From the NCBI RefSeq assembly GCF_014170375.1, contig NZ_LZZW01000029.1:167815-231814 (forward strand): a stretch of 64,000 nucleotides of DNA. The letters run 5' to 3'. Position 1 is the stretch's first letter, and every line of letters starts with the position of its first letter. A program made the translations under genes and the position numbers. The DNA comes from Variovorax sp. UMC13 (GTDB taxonomy: Bacteria > Pseudomonadota > Gammaproteobacteria > Burkholderiales > Burkholderiaceae_C). This document shows, in pieces, positions 59,777 through 64,000 of this stretch. The notes under the pieces are model-generated. The model was not told the DNA's origin. It made no database searches and worked only from the letters and a program-made list of their open reading frames with translations.

Positions 59777-60688
59777 ATGTCTTCCCTCGACGATCCGCGT
59801 TCCGATCTGCAGGCCGATTTCGATTCGCTGCGCCCCGGCGACAGCAGCGCGCAGGGCGCGACACGCCGCACCGCGCTCAAGGCCGCGCTGGGCGTGGGCT
59901 ATGCCGCCGCCACGCTGCCGATCGCGGCGCAGACCGCCATCACGACCTCCGACGACGGCCTGCAGGCCGGCCCGATCAGCTACACCGTCGACGGCTTCAA
60001 GGTGCCGGCCTATGCGGCCGCGCCCTCGGGCAAGACCGGGCTGCCGGTGATCCTCGTGATCCAGGAAATCTTCGGCGTGCATGGGTACATCGCCGACACC
60101 TGCCGCCGCTTCGCCAAGCTGGGCTACCTGGCCATCGCGCCCGAGCTCTACGCGCGCCAGGGCGATCCCCGCAACTACACCGAGATCCCCAAGCTGCAGA
60201 GCGAGCTGGTGTCGAAGGTGCCCGATGCGCAGGTGATGGCCGACCTCGACGGCGCGCTGCAGTACGCGGCGCTCAATGGCGGCGACGTGTCCAAGGCCGG
60301 CATCACCGGCTTCTGCTGGGGCGGGCGCATCGTCTGGCTCTACGCCGCCACGGGCAAGGTCAAGGCCGGCGTGGCCTGGTACGGCCGACTGGTCGGGCAG
60401 GCCAGCGAGAACACGCCGCGGCACCCGGTCGACGTCGCAGCCGCGCTCAAGGCGCCGGTGCTCGGTCTTTACGGCGGCAGGGACCAGGGCATTCCACTCG
60501 ACACTATTGATAAGGTAAAATCAATTCTGGCGACCGGATCGGACGCCGCCAGGATTTCGCAATTCGTCGTGTACCCCGAAGCGGGCCATGCCTTCCATGC
60601 CGATTACCGGCCGAGCTACCTCAAGGCGCCGGCCGAAGACGGCTGGCAGCGCGCACTGGCCTGGTTCAAAGCCAACGGCGTCGCCTGA
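59777..60688 (+). CDS. Dienelactone hydrolase family protein with Tat-like signal
   Basis: A 303-residue protein. Residues 27-50 hold a twin-arginine-like signal (ATRRTALKAALGVGYAAATLP, Arg30-Arg31), so export of the folded enzyme is likely. The DLH domain follows: VILVIQEIFGVHGYI, APELYARQGD, nucleophile Cys in GFCWGG, acid Asp in LYGGRDQGIP and His in EAGHAFHAD. AGGAG at 59767-59771 precedes the ATG by 5 bp. DLHs open lactone rings or hydrolyse esters; the substrate is unknown. A terminator follows at 60728. Confidence 0.9.
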   Translation: MSSLDDPRSDLQADFDSLRPGDSSAQGATRRTALKAALGVGYAAATLPIAAQTAITTSDDGLQAGPISYTVDGFKVPAYAAAPSGKTGLPVILVIQEIFGVHGYIADTCRRFAKLGYLAIAPELYARQGDPRNYTEIPKLQSELVSKVPDAQVMADLDGALQYAALNGGDVSKAGITGFCWGGRIVWLYAATGKVKAGVAWYGRLVGQASENTPRHPVDVAAALKAPVLGLYGGRDQGIPLDTIDKVKSILATGSDAARISQFVVYPEAGHAFHADYRPSYLKAPAEDGWQRALAWFKANGVA

Positions 60689-60727
60689 CCCTTCCAGGGG
60701 CGGGCGAACGCTCCCGCCGGCATGACG

Positions 60728-60753
60728 AAAAGCCGCCCTTCGGGGCGGTTTTT
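60728..60753 (+). terminator. Rho-independent terminator after the dienelactone hydrolase gene
   Basis: AAAAG, then CCGCCC (60733-60738), a TTCG loop, GGGCGG (60743-60748) and five T (60749-60753). Flanking A's and T's extend the pairing, so it may work in both directions. It ends 40 bp after the hydrolase stop and separates it from the ZIP gene at 60815. Confidence 0.85.
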
Positions 60754-60814
60754 GTTGGGGGATCGAACCCGCGGGCATCGCGCCCGTGCACTGAGAGAAC
60801 GCAAGAAGAACATC

Positions 60815-61723
60815 ATGAATTTGCTGATCATCCTGGCCGCCACCCTGGTCGCGGGCATCGGAAGCGTCTGGGTCGCCGCACTGCTGATGCGTGTGGGCGT
60901 GCGCAGCTCGGGCGGCGTCAACCCGCAGCACCTGCTGAGCCTGGCCGCGGGCGCGCTGCTGGCCACGGCCTTCATGCACCTGCTGCCCGAAGCCTTCGAG
61001 AGTGGCATCGAGCCCGCGATGCTGTTCGCCGCGCTGTTGTTCGGCGTGGTGTTCTTCTTCCTGCTCGACAAGGCCGAACTCTGGCACCACGGGCACGAGC
61101 ACAACGCGGCGGAAACGCAGGCCGACGCACACGACCACCACGGCCATGGCCACGCGCATGGCCACGCGCATGGCCACGCGCACGCCCATGCGCCGCGTTC
61201 CGGCGGCTGGGCCGTGCTCACCGGCGACAGCGTGCATTGCTTCGGCGACGGCATCCTGATCGCCTCGGCCTTCATCGCCGACATGCGGCTGGGCCTGGTG
61301 GCCGCGCTGGCGGTGCTGGCGCACGAGGTGCCGCACCACATCGGCGACCTGGTGGTGCTGCGCCAGACCTCGGCCAATCCGCGTGCGGCCTTCCTCAAGG
61401 TCTCGCTGGCCGGCACCATGACCGCGCTGGGCGGGCTCGCGGGCTGGTGGCTGGTCGACCAGCTGCATGGCTGGCTGCCGTACTTCCTGGTGCTGGCGAG
61501 CAGCAGCTTCATTTACGTGGCGCTGGCCGACCTGATCCCGCAACTGCAGAAGCAGCTGCCGGCACGCCAGACCTTCGCGCAGATCGCCTGGCTGGTGGTC
61601 GGCATCGTGCTGGTCACGCTGGTGAGCCGGCTCGCGCATGGCGGGCATGACCATGGCCATGCACATGGTGGCGCAGGACATTCGCACAGCGAAGCGGCGC
61701 CCGGCGCCGACCCCAAGCACTGA
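60815..61723 (+). CDS. ZIP family metal transporter
   Basis: A 302-residue metal importer with eight predicted membrane helices. A cytoplasmic loop at about 90-130 is extremely His-rich (DHHGHGHAHGHAHGHAHAHA), as in many ZIP proteins. Helix IV has DSVHCFGDGILIASAF and helix V AVLAHEVPHHIGDLVVL: the paired His/Glu metal site. A second His-rich tail (GHDHGHAHGGAGHSH) ends the protein. Probably carries zinc or iron; ATG at 60815 skips an upstream segment overlapping the terminator. Confidence 0.92.
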   Translation: MNLLIILAATLVAGIGSVWVAALLMRVGVRSSGGVNPQHLLSLAAGALLATAFMHLLPEAFESGIEPAMLFAALLFGVVFFFLLDKAELWHHGHEHNAAETQADAHDHHGHGHAHGHAHGHAHAHAPRSGGWAVLTGDSVHCFGDGILIASAFIADMRLGLVAALAVLAHEVPHHIGDLVVLRQTSANPRAAFLKVSLAGTMTALGGLAGWWLVDQLHGWLPYFLVLASSSFIYVALADLIPQLQKQLPARQTFAQIAWLVVGIVLVTLVSRLAHGGHDHGHAHGGAGHSHSEAAPGADPKH

Positions 61724-61800
61724 GCGGGATCGGGTTGCATGCGCGCGCGAACAGGCGCAGCATGGGTCACCTCATTCCGTTCTTGCTGGAGACCCGTGCC

Positions 61801-62034
61801 ATGACCGCTGCCGACCCGCGCCCGCGCACCGTACCGCCCTTGCTGGCGGACGATGCCAACGACCTCGACGACGCCGAAGAGAGCCTGGGCGACAGCCTCG
61901 ATGTGTCCGAGCCCTCGGCCACCGACGAACTGTCGGAGGAGACCGGCATCGACCTCAGCGATGCGAGCGAACTCGACGCCGACAACGTGCCGGCGGACGA
62001 AGAGCACGACCGGATCATGCAGGCGCCGGACTGA
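61801..62034 (+). CDS. Small acidic protein of unknown function
   Basis: A 77-residue, strongly acidic protein (about one third Asp+Glu), apparently without stable hydrophobic core: ADDANDLDDAEESLGDSLDVSEP and ASELDADNVPADEEHD. I recognise no family. GGAG at 61786-61789 is about 11 bp upstream; an in-frame ATG at 61735 would add 22 residues of basic character. Codon usage fits the genome, so I take it as real but weakly supported. Located 77 bp after the ZIP gene. Confidence 0.5.
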   Translation: MTAADPRPRTVPPLLADDANDLDDAEESLGDSLDVSEPSATDELSEETGIDLSDASELDADNVPADEEHDRIMQAPD

Positions 62035-62138
62035 GGGCGCCACGCGTCTTCACGGGGCCGCGCAGAGCCGGCCCCGCCTCTCTCTCCCCGTTTGAGGCCG
62101 TGCGTGCGCCGCGGAAGCATCCGGCGGCGCATCGCTGA

Positions 62139-64000
62139 TCAGGGCCGTGGCTCGTCGCCGGGTCGACGGCCCTGCGGCGGCTGCGGATGCTGCTGGCGCG
62201 CCTGCTGCTCCTGCGCCTGACGTCGCTGCTGCTGCTGGGCCTGCTCCTGCTGTTGACGCTGCGCCTGCTCCTGCTGGTGGCGCTGCTGCAGCTGGGCCTG
62301 TTGTTGTTGCTGCTGTTGTTGATGGGCCTGCTCGGCTTGCCGGCGCTGTTGCTCCTGTTGCTGCCGTTGTTGCTGTTGTTGCGCCTGCTGCGCCTGAGCT
62401 GCCTGCTGCCGCTGCTGCTCCTGTGATTGGCGTTGCCGCTCCTGGGCCTGTTGCTGCTGTTGTTGCTGCTGGCGACGCGCCTGCTCCTGTTGCTGCTGCT
62501 GTTGTTGCGCCTGCTGTGCCTGCTGCGCCTGCGCTGCCTGCTGCCGCTGCTGCTCCTGCGATTGGCGTTGCCGCTCCTGGGCCTGTTGCTGCTGCTGTTG
62601 CTGCTGGCGACGCGCCTGTTCCTGTTGCTGCTGTTGTTGCTGCCGCACCTGGTCCTGCTGCCGCGCCTGCGCGTCGATCTGCTGGCGCCGTGCCTGCTCC
62701 TGCTGTTGGCGCGCCTGTTGCTGCTGGTCCTGCTGTACCCGCTGCTGTTGCTGCTGGCGCACCTGTTCCTGCTGCTGCCGCTGGCGCTGCTGCTCCTGCT
62801 CGACCCGGGCCTGTTCGCCGCGGCGCTGCTGGTCGGCCGCCTGCTGCTGCCTGCGCGCCTCTTCCTGCTGGCCCTGCTGCTGGCGTTGCTGCAACTGCTG
62901 GTTCTGGGCCTGCATCTGCTGCTGGCGCTGCTGTTCCTGCTGCTGCCGCACCTGGTCGCGCTGGGCCTGCATCTGCTGGTCGCGCTGGCGGGCCTGCTGG
63001 TCCTGCAACTGCCTTTGTTGCTGTTGCTGTTGCTGCTGGAACTGCCGCTGCTGTTCCGCCTGCACCAGTTGTGCCGAAGGCTGGGGCTGCGGCGGCTGGG
63101 GCTGCGGCCGCGGTGCGGGTGCGTTGTTGTTGTAGACGTTGCGGATGTTGTTATTGACGATGGTCTCCGAACGCGAGACGTAGGTCGACTGGTTGTAGAT
63201 CACGGCCGGCCGGGCGGGCGGGCGCTGTTCCGGCGGCCGGCCATCGGGCCGGCGCGGGTCGCGGCCGCGGTCGCCCCAGTTCATGCCCCAGGCATTCCAG
63301 CCCCAGTCGTGGCGCTGGATCGCGCTGCCCACCACCACGCCGAGCCCGAAGGTCAATGCGCCCGCGGTGGCGATCTGCGCGTTGCTGTAGCGCGGCTCGA
63401 CATAGACGGGCGGCGGCGGGGCATAGGCATAGCCCGGGTACACGGGCACCGGCTCGCCATAGATCCGCTGCGGGTCGTAGCTGGGCACGTAGACCAGGTC
63501 GGGCTGGGCCGGCGCGATGGTGATCAGCTCCGGCGGCGCCTCGATGATCGGCGGCCCCGCATAGATCGGCTGCGCGTTGGGGTCGGCCCGGTACACCGGC
63601 GCGACCGTCGCCGCGGCCACCTTGAGCTGCGGCGTGCTCTTGAGCCGGCCCGCGCGCTGGGCGCGGGTGCGCATCACCTGCACCGCGTTGAGCACGTCGG
63701 TCGGGTCGTTGTAGTAGGCCTCACCCAGCGCGGTGGTCCAGGGCAGGTTCTTCGCCATCTGGTCGAGCACCGTGCGGAAGGCGGTCAGCGACTTGATGCT
63801 CGGGTCCCAGGGCTGGCGCTCCGCGGCGTCGGCCAGGGGGCCGGCCTTGAGCTGCGCGTTCTGCGCGAGCCAGAGGTCGGCGGCCGTGACCTGGTCCGGG
63901 TAGGTGGCGCCGGCCAGCACCTGCGCCACCAGCTTGTCGGGGTAGAGCGCGATCGGCGCGACCAGCTGGGTCAGCTGTTCGGCGGTGGGCGGCACGTAGG
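62139..64000 (-). CDS. DUF3300 protein with very long Gln-rich C-terminal tail (5' partial)
   Basis: At least 619 residues; the start, with any signal peptide, lies beyond the window. The N-terminal part is DUF3300: TQLVAPIALYPDKLVAQVLAGATYP, NLPWTTALGEAYYNDPTDVLNAVQVMR, PDLVYVPSYDPQRIYGEPV and a short membrane or Gly-rich hairpin (ALTFGLGVVVGSAIQRHDWG). From about residue 300 to the end the protein is over half Gln, mixed with Arg, Ala and Glu, plausibly a coiled coil or disordered cell-surface stalk. It includes a 45-residue tandem duplication. Function unknown; exported location is inferred. Confidence 0.85.
   Translation of the reverse strand, partial: YVPPTAEQLTQLVAPIALYPDKLVAQVLAGATYPDQVTAADLWLAQNAQLKAGPLADAAERQPWDPSIKSLTAFRTVLDQMAKNLPWTTALGEAYYNDPTDVLNAVQVMRTRAQRAGRLKSTPQLKVAAATVAPVYRADPNAQPIYAGPPIIEAPPELITIAPAQPDLVYVPSYDPQRIYGEPVPVYPGYAYAPPPPVYVEPRYSNAQIATAGALTFGLGVVVGSAIQRHDWGWNAWGMNWGDRGRDPRRPDGRPPEQRPPARPAVIYNQSTYVSRSETIVNNNIRNVYNNNAPAPRPQPQPPQPQPSAQLVQAEQQRQFQQQQQQQQRQLQDQQARQRDQQMQAQRDQVRQQQEQQRQQQMQAQNQQLQQRQQQGQQEEARRQQQAADQQRRGEQARVEQEQQRQRQQQEQVRQQQQQRVQQDQQQQARQQQEQARRQQIDAQARQQDQVRQQQQQQQEQARRQQQQQQQQAQERQRQSQEQQRQQAAQAQQAQQAQQQQQQQEQARRQQQQQQQQAQERQRQSQEQQRQQAAQAQQAQQQQQRQQQEQQRRQAEQAHQQQQQQQQAQLQQRHQQEQAQRQQQEQAQQQQRRQAQEQQARQQHPQPPQGRRPGDEPRP
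62383..62652 (-). repeat. 135-bp in-frame tandem duplication in the Gln-rich tail
   Basis: Two adjoining copies, boundaries approximate: the landmark GATTGGCGTTGCCGCTCC occurs at 62425 and again at 62560, exactly 135 bp (45 codons) apart. The encoded text QARRQQQQQQQQAQERQRQS followed by QEQQRQQAAQAQQAQQ is repeated almost unchanged. The surrounding 1 kb is low-complexity CTG/CAG-type codons, so length changes between strains are likely. Confidence 0.75.

Noticed and set aside
62187..63060. CTG-rich repetitive DNA as a CRISPR array
   Set aside because: There are no constant repeats with unique spacers; the repetition is codon-level and in frame with the DUF3300 protein.
62147..63157. Plus-strand 336-codon Ala/Val/Pro frame in the Gln-rich region
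   Set aside because: It is the mirror of CAG/CTG-type repeat codons of the DUF3300 gene; repeats create open frames in all phases.
1..64000. Mobile elements, prophage, tRNA or rRNA genes
   Set aside because: No transposase, integrase or phage reading frames, no terminal inverted repeats with target duplications, and no tRNA cloverleaf or rRNA text was noticed. A covariance-model scan was not possible.

Overview
This is a compact, GC-rich (about 70%) bacterial chromosome segment, most likely from a Comamonadaceae member close to Variovorax (Burkholderiales). The basis is family content: a Bug/TctC-type solute receptor, a BPSS1780-type membrane protein, the polA / DUF2782 / thrB / BPSS1780 / uvrD neighbourhood and the tetR / pcm / rhodanese / tolC set, all familiar from beta-proteobacteria. 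I see no rRNA, tRNA, insertion sequence, phage gene or CRISPR array. No stretch longer than 300 bases lacks a gene; the largest gaps (7659-7880, 22758-23004, 39514-39732, 50426-50705, 57788-58033) are described under the regulatory entries.

Layout. (1) 1-6693: an operon for a peptide/nickel-type ABC importer (receptor cut by the window edge, two permeases, one fused double ATPase), continuing by overlap into a luciferase-like flavin monooxygenase and two carboxymuconolactone-decarboxylase-fold (CMD) proteins. (2) 6858-12823: an IclR regulator, then a catabolic operon of alpha/beta hydrolase, amidohydrolase, Bug receptor, FAH-fold hydrolase and an SDR without the usual Tyr/Lys pair. (3) 12889-15240: an H-NS protein, a stand-alone GAF protein, a stand-alone receiver domain, a flavin reductase and a small membrane protein. 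(4) 15387-22757, minus strand: a cbb3-like oxidase island. CcoN carries a CcoS-like N-terminus and is followed by CcoO, a mono-haem cytochrome c, SCO, a CtaG-like protein and then, by overlapping stop/start codons, a CidA/LrgB pair; di- and tri-haem cytochromes c come last. (5) 23005-31057: MocR-type regulator, DUF1345, EamA exporter, Ogt, an Ada-AlkA fusion, phosphohexomutase and WaaA. (6) 31067-37529: tolC, rhodanese, pcm and tetR on minus; msrA, a small His-rich protein and a ZnuD-like receptor on plus. (7) 37563-49488: AEC transporter, guaC, ompW, uvrD, BPSS1780, thrB, DUF2782, polA and a DUF1566 protein. (8) 49511-52335: LysR regulator and a hipBA-type toxin/antitoxin module with an ordered operator array. 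(9) 52374-56576: DUF2946, TonB receptor and PepSY protein, a likely metal-uptake set. (10) 56573-59669: a D-amino-acid dehydrogenase-like flavoprotein, an orphan amino-acid receptor and an Asp/Glu racemase. (11) 59777-64000: a dienelactone hydrolase, a ZIP metal transporter, an acidic small protein and a DUF3300 protein with a very long Gln-rich tail that runs off the window.

How it works together. Two transport-plus-catabolism modules open the window, with an IclR regulator between them. The respiratory island should make a terminal oxidase with its own copper assembly factors and electron-carrying cytochromes; co-translation with a CidA/LrgB pair is the least expected feature. The hip locus carries four copies of TATCRGACA in a strictly spaced array ending at the antitoxin start codon. 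Several genes have a -10-like hexamer 5-8 bases before a start codon that lacks a ribosome binding site, suggesting leaderless transcripts. All functions come from reading motifs and order; no database search was possible.
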